Part shown: positions 12,501 through 22,683 of the stretch, one piece after another
Numbering within the stretch: the stretch's first letter is position 1
Layout of the letters: every line of letters starts with the position of its first letter
Translations under genes and position numbers: made by a program
NCBI RefSeq assembly: GCF_000151315.2
Contig: NW_011887294.1
Coordinates: 1,402,601-1,466,600 of the forward strand
Origin: Capsaspora owczarzaki ATCC 30864
Lineage: Eukaryota > Opisthokonta > Filasterea
Length of the DNA: 64,000 nucleotides
Direction: 5' to 3'
The notes under the pieces: generated by a model
What the model was told of the DNA's origin: nothing
Database searches by the model: none
The model's input: the letters and a program-made list of their open reading frames with translations, nothing else

Positions 12501-12732
12501 CGACAATTTTGAAAGTCGTTGGCGGTTACGAGATTCCTCTGTCGACTGCATTTTGAAAGTTCCCCACAGTGTCCAGGTTGGCCTACAAGCTCGTGGCCCT
12601 AGGGACGTGGCAAGTGGCTTTTACCTGTCTGCACTCGTTCCACCTTTTGTTTGTGATTGATGTTCAATGTCGCGCACACTTCTTTGATCTGTATTCAATT
12701 TTTGCTCAGTCATTCTCTGTTTTCATCCATCG

Positions 12733-12764
12733 TTCATTCATTCATTCATTCATTCATTCATTCA
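12733..12764. repeat. (TTCA)n microsatellite next to the OSGEP start codon
   Basis: Eight perfect TTCA units end three bases before the ATG at 12767, so they occupy the presumed 5' leader of the OSGEP gene. Confidence 0.9.
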
Positions 12765-12766
12765 CG

Positions 12767-14290
12767 ATGACGATTGCGGTTGGGTTTGAAGGCAGCGCCA
12801 ACAAGCTCGGCATTGGCATTGTGCGCGATGACGGGATTGTGCTTGCGAACGTGCGCCACACATTTGTGCCACCGCCCGGCGAAGGTCTGTGCCACAAAGT
12901 GCCAGTTTAGTTTGTTTTTGGAGAGCTCTATATTTGCAACTGTGTCGTCAGAGTCTGCATTCGAGCTCGCTGGGCCACGACGGAGCGAGCAAACCAAAGC
13001 ACACTCTACTCACTGGCTCTCTGTTCCTTGCCTCTCAATCACAGGGTTTCTGCCGCGCGACACGGCCAAGCATCACCAGCAGTATGTGCTCTCATTGTTG
13101 CAACAAGCGTTGACGTCGGCGTCGCTGAAGCCCGCGGACATTGACGTGATTTGCTACACCAAAGGTACCATCACGCCCGTCTCCCGTCTCCCGTCTCTCT
13201 GTCTCTCTGTCTGACTTGGATTTCGGGGATTTTGGCGTCTCACTCCCTCACGGTTTATGGTTTGGCTTGGCGGCGCGGTTTGGGGTGGACAACGCCAGGT
13301 CCTGGGCTGGGCGCACCGCTCGTGTCGGCTGCCGTTGTTGCTCGCACCGTCGCTCAGCTGTGGGACAAGCCGATGGTCGCTGTCAACCACTGCATTGGCC
13401 GTAAGATTGGAGTTTCGCGTGTGCATTGAGCTTGCCATGCATTTGAGCTCTTTTTTGTTTTTGTTTTTTTTTTCGAACTTTGGAGCCTCAAACTCCCTTG
13501 CTACTTGCTGCGGTGCTCAGATATCGAAATGGGCCGGCTAATCACTGGCGCTAAAGATCCGGTCGTGCTCTATGTTAGTGGCGGCAACACGCAAGTGATT
13601 GCCTATTCGATGAACAAGTATCGCATCTTTGGTGAAACCATCGATATTGCCGTGGGCAACGTCTTTGATCGGCTTGCTCGCGTTCTCAACATTTCAAACG
13701 ACCCAAGTCCTGGTTACAATATTGAGCAACTTGCCAAAAGGTTTGTTTTTGATGAATGGCTGTGTGTGTGGGTGGTGCACTTTTGGGGTCGTTTGCTTGT
13801 TTCCTTGCTCACGTTGCTGCTGCTGTTGCTGCTGCTGTGTCCCGTCTTCCGGTGATTGCTTTCGCATAGAGGTACTACCTTGTTGGAATTGCCATACACG
13901 GTCAAAGGAATGGATGTCGCCTTCACTGGAATTATCGGAAAGCTCGAAACGCTTGCTCGCACGAACAAGTACACGAAAGAAGACTTGTGCTTCTCGCTTC
14001 AGGTACCGGAACGGGTTGGTTGGTCCGATGTTGGCACCCACCATTTTTCGAAAGCTCATCCACTTTATTCCAATTCTATGATGTGTTCTTTTTTGCAGGA
14101 AACGTCATTTGCAATGCTCGTCGAAACGACAGAACGTGCCATGGCTCACACTGGTGCCACTGAAGTGCTCATTGTGGGCGGCGTTGGCTGTAAGTGGTCG
14201 AGTGCAACACCTAAATCATGAGCTTTGCTTTTGGTGTCCATCTCATCCCAATATCGCTTTTTTTTTTCTTTTTCTTTTTTTTTTTTTTCT

Positions 14291-14348
<58 letters not shown>

Positions 14349-14739
14349 GCAGGCAACAAGCGATTGCAAGAAATGATGGAAGTAATGGTTGCAGAAAGGA
14401 ATGGCAAGCTCTATGCGACTGACGAGCGGTACGTTTACATAGGGTTTCCGTTGTTGAAATGTGTGAAATGTGTGAAATGCGGAATTTTGCTTCTAACTTT
14501 GGGTGGTGCCTGCTTTCGCCCGCGGCATATAGATTCTGCATTGATAATGGTGTCATGATTGCATGGGCTGGCTTGGAAATGTTCCGAGTGGGCGTTGTCA
14601 CACCTTTGCGCGAGACGTGGTGCACACAGCGGTAAGCTTTCTTGTTCGAGGGCTTGTGTTCCTGGCTGTGTGAAATCTAACATGTTTGTTCCTCTCCAGG
14701 TACCGCACAGATGAAGTCGATGTCACCTGGCGCGACTAG
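12767..14739 (+). CDS. OSGEP: tRNA N6-threonylcarbamoyladenosine synthase (KEOPS catalytic subunit)
   Basis: Nine exons: 12767-12884, 13045-13164, 13299-13400, 13521-13740, 13870-14002, 14099-14189, 14353-14428, 14533-14631 and 14700-14739, about 332 residues, the normal size for Kae1/OSGEP. Together with Bud32, Cgi121, Pcc1 and Gon7 it transfers threonylcarbamate to A37 of ANN-decoding tRNAs. Visible motifs are [30 protein letters not shown] (metal-binding His), [50 protein letters not shown] and [10 protein letters not shown] (metal-binding Asp), ending [12 protein letters not shown]. No mitochondrial presequence is present, so this is the cytosolic form and not the Qri7/OSGEPL1 type. The intron before exon 7 is nearly all T at its 3' end. 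Confidence 0.96.
14258..14347. repeat. About 90-nt near-pure poly-T tract in an OSGEP intron
   Basis: T runs interrupted only by single C residues fill the 3' half of the intron and end about 5 nt before the acceptor AG at 14351-14352. It works in place as an extreme polypyrimidine tract. It is the longest homopolymer tract in the window. Confidence 0.9.
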
Positions 14740-15051
14740 TTTGCTTTTTGTTGCTCGATGCATCAGCGTTGTTTTGCTCTAAATGCATAAAATTCACAAC
14801 TCGACTTCCATTTTCGCATTCTCTCTCTCTCTCTCTATTTCTCTCTCGCTCTACGTTTTCTTTTTGTCAAGCACTCACAGCATCATACAATCTCCTTGCA
14901 CCCTTACTTGTACGTACGCGTCGCCTCAGTCACTTTGATACCCTTTCGTTCCACTATTGTTCTCTGTTTGAATTGCAGCGCTTTCTCTCTCCCCCCCCCC
15001 CGCCCACCTCCCCTTTCCCCTCCGCCTCCTTTCCCTCTGCATTCAAACTCG
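14740..15051. other. Intergenic region, pyrimidine-rich leader
   Basis: Between OSGEP and the zinc-finger gene, this stretch has CT repeats at about 14820-14855 and a C-rich run near 14990-15002. An open frame extends the zinc-finger ORF upstream to 14896, but its composition is that of untranslated sequence. No other feature was seen. Confidence 0.5.
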
Positions 15052-16059
15052 ATGGCGTGGATCAACAATGATTGCCGCTGGCCCGGGTGCGGACACACGT
15101 TCGGGTCGCTGGATGATCTGATCCACCACATTGAGCACACACACATCCAGCCCGAGGAGACGCTCGTCGGACTGGGGCTGGACGAGCACAACCTGCCGCC
15201 GCCCACCATCCACATGTCCTACATCAACAGGTACTTTTCGCCCCAGGAGCTGAGCGCGCGCAAGCTGCCGCAGCCAGTCGCACTCGCCCCGCCGACGTTC
15301 GTCCCGTCCCTGCCGCCGGGCTTTGGTGGCCACCCGGCTGCCGGCGCGCTGCTCCTGCCGCCATCCGCAGCTGCATTACAGCAGGCGTCGTCATTGGGCT
15401 CATCATTGGCGTCTGCATCGGGCTCGGGCTCGGCCGCTGCTGCTGCGTTGGGCTCGTCGCAGTCGCAGTCGCTGGCATCTCAAACCCAAGTCCAGCCGTC
15501 ATTGTACCCCTTCTCGTCGCAGGCGCAATCGCATCAGAGCGCTGCAAGCATTGGAGCCGGATCGTCAGGATTGCTGCGTGGTGCTGGCTCGTCCTCCTTG
15601 GTGTCGTCGTCGTCGGCAAGTACGTCTGGATCGCTGCTGGCTGGACTGGCAACCAGCCCGACCAAGCTGACAGATGCGTTGCTCGGGCGCCAGCACCAGC
15701 AACACCAACAGCAACAGCACCAGCAGCATCTTCAGTCGAGTAATGCTCTGGGTGGGCTTGATGCGGACTTTGGGTTGCTTCACGGCACAAACGGGTTGAA
15801 CGGCTCGTCCGCCTCGAGCTCGCTGCTGAACTTGCCAATGCTGTCCGTGCCAATGATGTCGTCCGCATTCTCGCAGGGAGCACTCCAGCAAAGCGCATCT
15901 AATATTAGTGCCAACGCAATGGCATTATCTGCCTTGGCGGGATCCGTTCCGAACGGGAAAGGCGCGGCCAACACTGGCGCCGGCCGAAAATTCCCAAACA
16001 AGCTCGCCTCACAACAGGCACAACAGGTACAACAGCAGCAACAGCAACAACAACAACAG

Positions 16060-16090
<31 letters not shown>

Positions 16091-16944
16091 TGCTTTTGCA
16101 AACGCCGTCGCCGAGTATGTCGCAGCGTGCATCGCCAAACCCATCAGGAGCGCCTGGTAGCAGGAATAACAAACGCACGCTCAGCACGGCGAGCAAAAGC
16201 AGTGTTAATACGTTCGACCCGGAGCTCGAAAACGAGCACCTTGTCGTCGACGACGCTCCTTCAGACGACGACGAGCTCGGCGATCCAGAGGACTTTGATC
16301 TCGGCGAAGAGGAGGAGGACGAGGACGGCAACGATTCCGACGACTCGGAGCTTCCGACAACGCCTGCTGTGGGACAGCTGGTGCGAACAAGATCGGGTCG
16401 TCAAGCCGGACGCAGTAGCAAGCACAGTGATGACTTGGGTGGTGGGTCTGGCGGCGCAGCTGGCCCGCTCAGCAAGGAAGCGCATCGGCTCGCCAACGAA
16501 TTTATTCTCAACCACGTTCGCGTCGTCGACGGCGCCGAGAAAAAGTACGTGTGTCTTGTGGCGGACTGCGGCAAGCGCTACAAGAACCTCAACGGCATCA
16601 AGTACCACGCATTGCATGGACACAAGCTACAGATGAAATCCACCAAGCGGCAATTCACCTGCGCCCACCCGGGATGCGGAAAACAATACACAAATAGCTC
16701 TGGGTTGAAAACGCACATGCAGATGCGTGGCCACCGCGCCCCTGGGCACGGGTACCACCAGTCTTCCTCCTCGGCCTCGTCCTCGACGCTCAACAGTCCA
16801 TACCCATCCGGCGGTCATGGATCGCGGCTTCTCGGACAAAGTCACAGCTACTCTGCCTTTAACTCGGCGGCTGCGTCCACTAGCACGTCTATTATGGGTT
16901 CGCCCACTTCCTCCCAGGCTTCCGACATGTCTTCGCCTCCTTGA
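15052..16944 (+). CDS. JAZF1-like C2H2 zinc-finger transcriptional regulator
   Basis: A single exon of about 630 residues; the ATG at 15052 is placed exactly where JAZF1 homology begins (CRWPGCGHTFGSLDDLIHHI). The N-terminal finger is followed by HMSYINRYF, a JAZF1 hallmark. Near the C-terminus (about residues 498-563) come YVCLVADCGKRYKNLNGIKY and FTCAHPGCGKQYTNSSGLKT, again as in JAZF1 and fungal Sfp1-type proteins. Between lie Ser/Ala/Gln-rich sequence, a poly-Gln tract coded at 16027-16089 and an acidic segment (about 16250-16350). Human JAZF1 (TIP27) is a nuclear cofactor in NuA4/TIP60 complexes. The gene is longer than the human protein (243 aa) because of the low-complexity middle. Confidence 0.88.
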
Positions 16945-17277
16945 CGGGTGCAGGGGGAACGAGGGTTTCATCAACAGGGGAAAAACGGCAAACACAAACA
17001 AGTCACGGCGGCGCTGGAGGGAAAAAGAGTCCTAGATTTCGAGTGATGACCGTCATTGGAATTGTACCATGTTGGTTGATTGTTGGGTTGCTACATCTTT
17101 GTGTTGACTATAATAGAGACTTAGACCCGCTGAGCATACAGTAACTTCATGTTGATGTTGCTGGTTGAACGAAACTGCTTCAAGCGCTTCTGTGTTCTAA
17201 CCCTTTTACATTTTATTATTACTCGCATTATTATTCACATCACTCCAACTCCACTCCTTGTTTCTTTTTGTGCCCAT
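16945..17277. other. Intergenic region
   Basis: 3' UTR of the JAZF1-like gene and leader of the NDUFA6 gene. A TATAATAG-like sequence lies near 17108. Nothing else could be recognised. Confidence 0.45.
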
Positions 17278-18041
17278 ATGACGTACCAAGTCGTCCCTGC
17301 AGTCGCGCGCACTGTCTCTTCAGCAAGCGCAAACGAGGCTCGCGCTCGCGTCCTGTCGCTCTACCGGGCGTGGATGCGCGAGGCAAGTTGTCCGCCAGTC
17401 TCTCCCCTCCATCATCGTCATCATCATCAATGCACACACGCACTACTCAAACCGAGCCAGTGCATGCTCGGTGGTGGTGGGGGTGATCGACGTTGGACAA
17501 AACTCAATGAAAAGGATTGAAAGATCTCGTTTTTTGCAGCAGTTCCATTGGAGCCAGTTGCGGTCCACCTCCGCTGTCAATCCATGATGATGTTGTGATG
17601 CTGATGATGATGATGATGATGATGAGAATGATGATAGAGGTGGGGGGAGGGGAAAGCGTGAGCCGTGCTGGCTTGGGATTTCAAAGACCACACAACTCTT
17701 CACTCACTCACTCACTCACTCACTCACTCACTCACTCACCTCACTTCCATGAACTGCCATCGTCACAACAGGCACCAGCATCGGTCGAAAAGTACGCGCT
17801 GGACCTGCCCGTGTCGCAGGCAAAGGCCAAGGTGCGCGAGCTCTTCCGCGCCAACGCCGGCATCACCGACATCAAGATAATAGACCTGCTTGTCTTCAAG
17901 GGCAAGCAAAACCTCGACGAGGCACACAACGTGTGGATGCAAAAGACTCACATCATGCGCTTCTTCCCCGAGCTCGGATCGCAGCCGCCCGCAGAGAAGA
18001 AGACCGGCTTCTTGGACCGCTTCTACGCCGGCCACGATTGA
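17278..18041 (+). CDS. NDUFA6: NADH dehydrogenase 1 alpha subcomplex subunit 6 (complex I LYR protein)
   Basis: Two exons: 17278-17382 and 17772-18041, 124 residues, matching the usual size (about 128-130). Exon 1 has the LYR-type motif in context: EARARVLSLYRAWMRE. Exon 2 has YALDLPVSQAKAKVRELF, DIKIIDLLVFKGKQNLDEA and THIMRFFPEL, and ends FLDRFYAGHD, all as in NDUFA6/B14. In mitochondria it binds the acyl carrier protein on the matrix arm of complex I. The 389-nt intron must use a GC donor: GAG/GCAAGT joined to ACAACAG/GCACCA gives the only in-frame conserved product. The intron also contains (GATG)n and (CTCA)n microsatellites. It converges with the HD-domain gene. Confidence 0.92.
17701..17740. 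repeat. (CACT)n microsatellite in the NDUFA6 intron
   Basis: About ten CACT units lie near the 3' end of the intron, just ahead of the acceptor at 17770-17771. A (GAT)-rich microsatellite lies upstream near 17584-17640. Confidence 0.85.
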
Positions 18042-18457
18042 TTTTTTTGGCCAAGGTTTGACTTTGTCGACTCGTTGATCTTTGCGCGCGCACTTTGCAG
18101 ATTGTGTTATTTGTCGTCTTTCTTTCCTCTTCTCTTCCCTTGTGGTGTGCAAAGTGCGATCTGTACCGGATGAAGCAACGTTTATGTCAAAGCACGTTCC
18201 TGAATTCTTTGTTTCATTTCTCAATCAAGTCGAGGTTTGTTCATTGATGTATATTTTTTGGTTGAGGCACCAGTACACTCACAATCAAGTCATGTCTTAG
18301 CGAAACATCAGCCGGGTGAGGTTTCTTTGGGGAGAGAGAGAGGAAGAAGGGGGGAGGGTCTGAGTTACAAATATCAAAATCACACAAAGCACGCAAACTA
18401 TCATACACACGCAGCAGCGAAAACAGAGTTGGAGCGGCCATCTCTTTTTCATGTTTC
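18042..18457. other. Convergent 3' intergenic region
   Basis: This stretch lies between the stop codons of NDUFA6 (+) and the HD-domain oxygenase gene (-), so it holds two 3' UTRs. No conserved coding or repeat was seen. Confidence 0.45.
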
Positions 18458-19765
18458 TCATGCGACAACCGCCTGCGATTGTCGGAGTCGGCGCTGCTCG
18501 TCAATGTGTGCGGCAAGCAGAGGAATGTACGAGTCGGCAGTCGGGATGTGCTCGGGGTGGGGAGCAATCTTGGCCTTCTCGTCGCAATAGCGGATGGCCA
18601 GCTTCTCGGCAAAGAGAGGATCGTGCTCAAACGCAGTCGCCTCAGCCTCGTTCATGGGTCCGCCCTGGCACATGAGCGTAAAGCTCGACGCAGGCGACAG
18701 CTTTGAGTAGTACTCTTGCCCTCGCTTCCACGTCAGGTAGCGCTTTGCATCAACGTGCGCAGCCACCATGCTGATAATCTCCTCCGAGAATCCGCGGACG
18801 CGCAAGTACGTTGCGCCAATGAATTCGTGGTGCGCGGTGCCGTGCGTCGGGTCGCCCATCTGCTCTGCGTCCTGCTCTGCGCAAATGTGGCCAAAGTCGT
18901 GTAGCAACGCTGCGAGAACGACCTGTTGTGGATAAAAGCGGGGGAGGGGGGGGGAGAAATCGTGAGTTTGGTGTTGGCGAGGTCTGAGCGACCGCGAACG
19001 GATTTGGGGTCTGAGCAACGGCGTTCCCTCTTCTTTTTCTTCTCTCGTCTCTGTCATGTTGTACTTCTGAATGACGATCGTGTTGTTCTCTGACGATTGT
19101 GTTGTTCTTTGATGGAGGATCGTGTTGCCAGGGTGTTTTCTTGCTCCCTTCCCTCTTCCCACACCTTCCCTCTCCCCTTCCTTGTGTCCTGTCCTACCAT
19201 GATGTTGTTTGTGGTTTGTGTTTGTGTTTGTGTTTTTGGCTGTTGCTTGCGGTTGATTTTGTTTCCCACTTTTTCCCTCTTTTGTTCGTTTTTTGCTATC
19301 GTGAAATGAGTCCCTTCCTTCTCTCAATGCAAACTCAATGCAAACCCAATGCAAACGAACAAAACAGGTGATGTTGTTCGCTGTTCGTTTTTGGTGACTG
19401 GATTTTGGCCAATGGTTGGCTTCCGCCGTTGACATGTGCTAGTTGTTGGTTTTGCTCACAGGAGCATCCATCGCCGCACTGGCCCTCCCGCCAGTTCGCG
19501 CTTCAAACCCGCTTCCATGCTCACCAGAGCAGATTTTTGTGCCCTAATTTCCGTTCTTCGTTCGTTTTTCTTGATTTTCTTTTCTGTTTTTTTTTTTTTC
19601 TTTCTTTCTTTCTTGCTGGAGAGTGCTTCATTAAATGCTCTTCTTACCTCGTTGCGGCATCCGTCGAGCTTGGCGTGATACGCAGCCTGCAGCATGTGCT
19701 CCTGTTGCGAGACTGCAGCGAGAGAGAAGCAGAACAAGAGTTAAAAAACCAAAAAACCAAAAAAC

Positions 19766-19799
<34 letters not shown>

Positions 19800-20419
19800 C
19801 CGGTTTTCCTCGTTCGTTCTGACATCTTCCCTTCTCTGCTGTCGTCTTGCGTTGTTGTTTCGCTCTCTCTGCGAGACAAAACTCTCGATCGCAAGGTTGC
19901 TTTTTGTTTGTTTGTTCGTCTGCTTGACACTCGTTGATACAATTTGACTCAGCCTCCATTTTCAAGCATCACTGTGGACGAACCGCTGAACTGAAACCTC
20001 ACATGTGCTGCAATTGTGCCACCCAAAAACAAAAAACCCGTCTTCTCGCGGTTTGGTCATCACTTCCTTCTCCTTCCTTCCTTCTCCCTCTCCTCCCTCC
20101 TGGTCCTTCTCCTCGTTCAACCACGAGCAGTCACCTCGTCAAAGCACAGACCAGTTGCAGCAAGACCACAGAATTCAAAAAAACAAAACCGACAACCAAA
20201 GCAAGAACAAGAACAAGAACTCGACTCACTTGCTTCGCCAATGTACGGCGAGAACTGCGAATCCTTCAGCAGCTGCATCATTTCGGTCGCGATGCTGGTC
20301 GAATCGCGGGCCCGCATGGTCTTGCTCAGCATGTGCTGGTGCTCGTTCATGAGGGTCGTGCGCACAGACGGCTTTTGGGTAAACTCTGGCACAGGCGTTG
20401 GTGTCGAGACGGCAAGCAT
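18458..20419 (-). CDS. HD-domain oxygenase of the PhnZ/TmpB (myo-inositol oxygenase-like) type
   Basis: Three exons: 20230-20419, 19648-19712 and 18458-18922, 239 residues; phases agree (1, then 0). The joined protein has YIGEAISQQEHMLQAAYHA, then VVLAALLHDFGHIC (HD motif), HHEFIGATYL, HVDAKRYL, YYSKLSPAS, CQGGPMNEAEATAFEHDP and IRYCDEKAKI. These blocks match the mixed-valence di-iron HD oxygenases PhnZ and TmpB, which cleave C-P bonds of hydroxylated phosphonates, and more distantly myo-inositol oxygenase. The metal-binding His/Asp residues are in place. The substrate cannot be told from sequence; no PhnY-like hydroxylase is nearby. The two introns are long for this genome and contain poly-A (sense poly-T) and T/C-rich stretches. 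Confidence 0.85.
19767..19798. repeat. 32-nt poly-A tract (poly-T on the sense strand) in an intron
   Basis: The tract lies in the first intron of the leftward HD-domain gene, about 55 nt before its acceptor at 19714-19713. On the transcribed sense it is poly-U, like the other intronic tracts here. Confidence 0.9.
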
Positions 20420-21627
20420 TGTATGCGTTCAAGTTGGTTTTTGTTTTTGTTTCAAAAAGACTGAGCTCGCGGCAAAATCCATCAAAATGAAAACAAAAAC
20501 AAAAAAAAGTCTGACTTCATTGATTCAACGCAGACAACATCAAGTGATACATTGCACTGTGTCGATTTGCATCAGGCTGAAACGTCGAGATTATTCCAAG
20601 AAGGGGAAAAAGCAAAAAACGCTGCACAGAAAAACCATTACGCGTGTCTGTTTCCCTTCAACGATCTCGTCGTGCTGCGCTCGACATTGCAGAAATTCTT
20701 ACCTGTCATTGCAGATCGAATACTCTTCCTTTGCTACTGATAACCTAGGTGACTGTACGACCCACAGAGAAACCCGTTACGCGTGTCCGTTTCCCTTCAA
20801 CGATCTCGTCGTGCTGCGCTCGACATTGCAGAAATTCTTGCTTGCCATTGTGCATTGTTCCATTATTCCCTTGCAAGCGTGATTGTAGAGTTTACTGTGC
20901 TCTGCTCTGAGAATTTGATCGATCACCGCTTCATTCCTCATTTTTTTCCCTTTTCTGCTCTTTTCAATCACGTCGCAGCCCGATCCGCTCCTTCCGCCTG
21001 GCAGTCTTCTCCGCCAGCATTCCCACGCCATCCATCTGAACGCCGTTGCCCGTATTGTGTCTCTTGTTGAGCATCGTGCGCAGCTCCGACATCACCAGCA
21101 CCAGCAGCACCAGCAGTCACTGAATCTGTCATCAAATGAAGGTGAGGTTTGTTTCGTGATTTTCCCCTCCCCCCGCAGCTCCTTGTCACTTGTCCCTCCT
21201 TTCTATTGCTTGCTTGCTTGCTTTGCTGTTTGTCTGCCTTTTCATTGGGTTTGGTGGTGAGTGTGCTGGCAGGTGGTTTGATCCTGTCTAGCCAGCTGTG
21301 TGCTCGTGGTTTCCTAATGAGTCCCACCTGCCTCCGTTGGGGCGAACGCACAACTTCCCCCAACAATCACCACCACCAGCAAGCAAGCAAGCAAAAGGCC
21401 TGAAGATAGCATCAGACTGTTGCAATCCGCATTGAGAAGCAGCGCAATGGCGTCAGAGTGAAGTTGAAAAGAAGAATCAATGAAGAAGTGTGATGCCCAA
21501 TTCAAGCAGCGGGCATGCGGGCTCATCGTCCGCCGCTACTCGACTCGCCACACACCATGCGGGTACAAATGTTTGAGAATGAGAAATTCACAAAAAGCAA
21601 ACGAAGGGAGCGTGCGTCGATTGCACT
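20420..21627. other. Divergent intergenic region containing a direct repeat
   Basis: Separates the leftward HD-domain gene from the rightward TMEM86 gene. It contains an imperfect 87-nt direct repeat (listed separately), A-rich stretches near 20490-20510 and 20600-20640, and small poly-C/T islands. ATGAAG/GTGAGG at 21136-21147 looks like a possible short first exon of the TMEM86 gene, but this cannot be supported further. Confidence 0.5.
20625..20849. repeat. Imperfect 87-nt direct repeat, 138 nt apart
   Basis: Copy 1 (about 20625-20711) and copy 2 (about 20763-20849) share CACAGA, then ACGCGTGT(C/T)(C/T)GTTTCCC, then a stretch identical through TCGACATTGCAGAAATTCTT. Only a handful of differences are seen. 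The 51 nt between the copies is unrelated. No protein or RNA identity was recognised. Confidence 0.85.
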
Positions 21628-22476
21628 GTGATGCAGTTCAAGTTGCGGTTTTTTGGGGGGGTTTTTTGCGCACTCTGGACCTCTCAGATTCAGACGGTCA
21701 AAATTCTAACGCTCTTTGTTTTGCTTTTCGCCTCTTGTTCGACTCCGGACATTTCCCAGAAAACTTTGGCATCCATTCTGTGCCTGGCCTCGGCGGCCCT
21801 CTTCACGGGCATCCTCTGCGAGCGCGACTTTAACATGCCGCTGGGAATTGCTCCGCTCATCACTGGAGAGCCAAACAAAATCTCCTCCAGCGACGTCTAT
21901 GCCGTGTTCAAGCTCCTGCCCATGTTCTTCTTGCTCGTGGTTGTGTACACCTCTGGTCTCGGCCAGCGCTACAATTTGCTCGTCTTTTTCGGACTGATCG
22001 CATCCTCGTTTGGCGACTACTTCCTGGTCTACCAGAACGTTGATAAGATGTACTTTGTCTATGGCATGGCCTCGTTTGGCCTGGCCCATCTCTTGTATGT
22101 GCTTGCGCTCGGCTTCCGTCCGCTCCGCCTCGGCCTGGCCGTCATTCCGTTCTCGCTTGGCATTGCCAGCCAGTACAACTTGATGCTTGGCACCTTGCCC
22201 GAAAAGCTCGTCATTCCTGTCGGCATCTACCACTTGCTGATTGCCAGCATGATTTGGCGTGCGCTTGCTCGCAAGTCTGTTCCTCATGCCGACGGAACTA
22301 GCCCCAGCTTGGCCGCATATGGCGCCCTGCTTTTCGGCGTCTCGGACTCTCTGCTTGGCTTGAACAAATTCCGCTACCCCTTTGTCCAGGCACATCTCGT
22401 TGTGATGGTCACCTACTATGCAGCACAATTCCTGATTGCGCACTCCGTTGCCAAGCGTAAAGCCAAGACAGCCTGA
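21628..22476 (+). CDS. TMEM86/YhhN family membrane protein, probable lysoplasmalogenase
   Basis: About 282 residues in one open exon. Roughly eight hydrophobic segments are present. Family blocks are VFKLLPMFFLLVVVYTSGLG, SSFGDYFLVYQ, YFVYGMASFGLAHLLYVLA, FGVSDSLLGLNKF and VMVTYYAAQFLIA, in the order of TMEM86A/B. TMEM86B hydrolyses the vinyl-ether bond of lysoplasmalogens; acidic residues in the GD and SD motifs are retained. The start is uncertain: homology begins near QKTLASILCL, and CATTTCCCAG at about 21756-21765 could be a splice acceptor from an upstream exon. An AATAAA begins at the last base of the stop codon. It converges with the phosphotyrosine-docking receptor gene 207 bp away. 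Confidence 0.82.
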   Translation: MMQFKLRFFGGVFCALWTSQIQTVKILTLFVLLFASCSTPDISQKTLASILCLASAALFTGILCERDFNMPLGIAPLITGEPNKISSSDVYAVFKLLPMFFLLVVVYTSGLGQRYNLLVFFGLIASSFGDYFLVYQNVDKMYFVYGMASFGLAHLLYVLALGFRPLRLGLAVIPFSLGIASQYNLMLGTLPEKLVIPVGIYHLLIASMIWRALARKSVPHADGTSPSLAAYGALLFGVSDSLLGLNKFRYPFVQAHLVVMVTYYAAQFLIAHSVAKRKAKTA

Positions 22477-22481
22477 ATAAA
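22476..22481 (+). promoter_or_regulatory. AATAAA poly(A) signal overlapping the stop codon
   Basis: The last base of the TGA stop of the TMEM86 gene is the first A of AATAAA, implying an extremely short 3' UTR if the signal is used. Confidence 0.4.
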
Positions 22482-22683
22482 CAACAACAAAAACAAAGCA
22501 CGGAGCGGTCGTATTTTCGTTTCGTTGATGAACTTGTCCACACAAAGTGTTGTATTCAAGCATGTCATTCTCAACTTAGAACGCAATCATTACCAATGTA
22601 CATCTACATGAAGCTCGCACAGGTTCACCATCGAGCAAGTCCAAAATAATGCTCCAGCCAGTTATGCTTTGCTCGCGTCGTGC

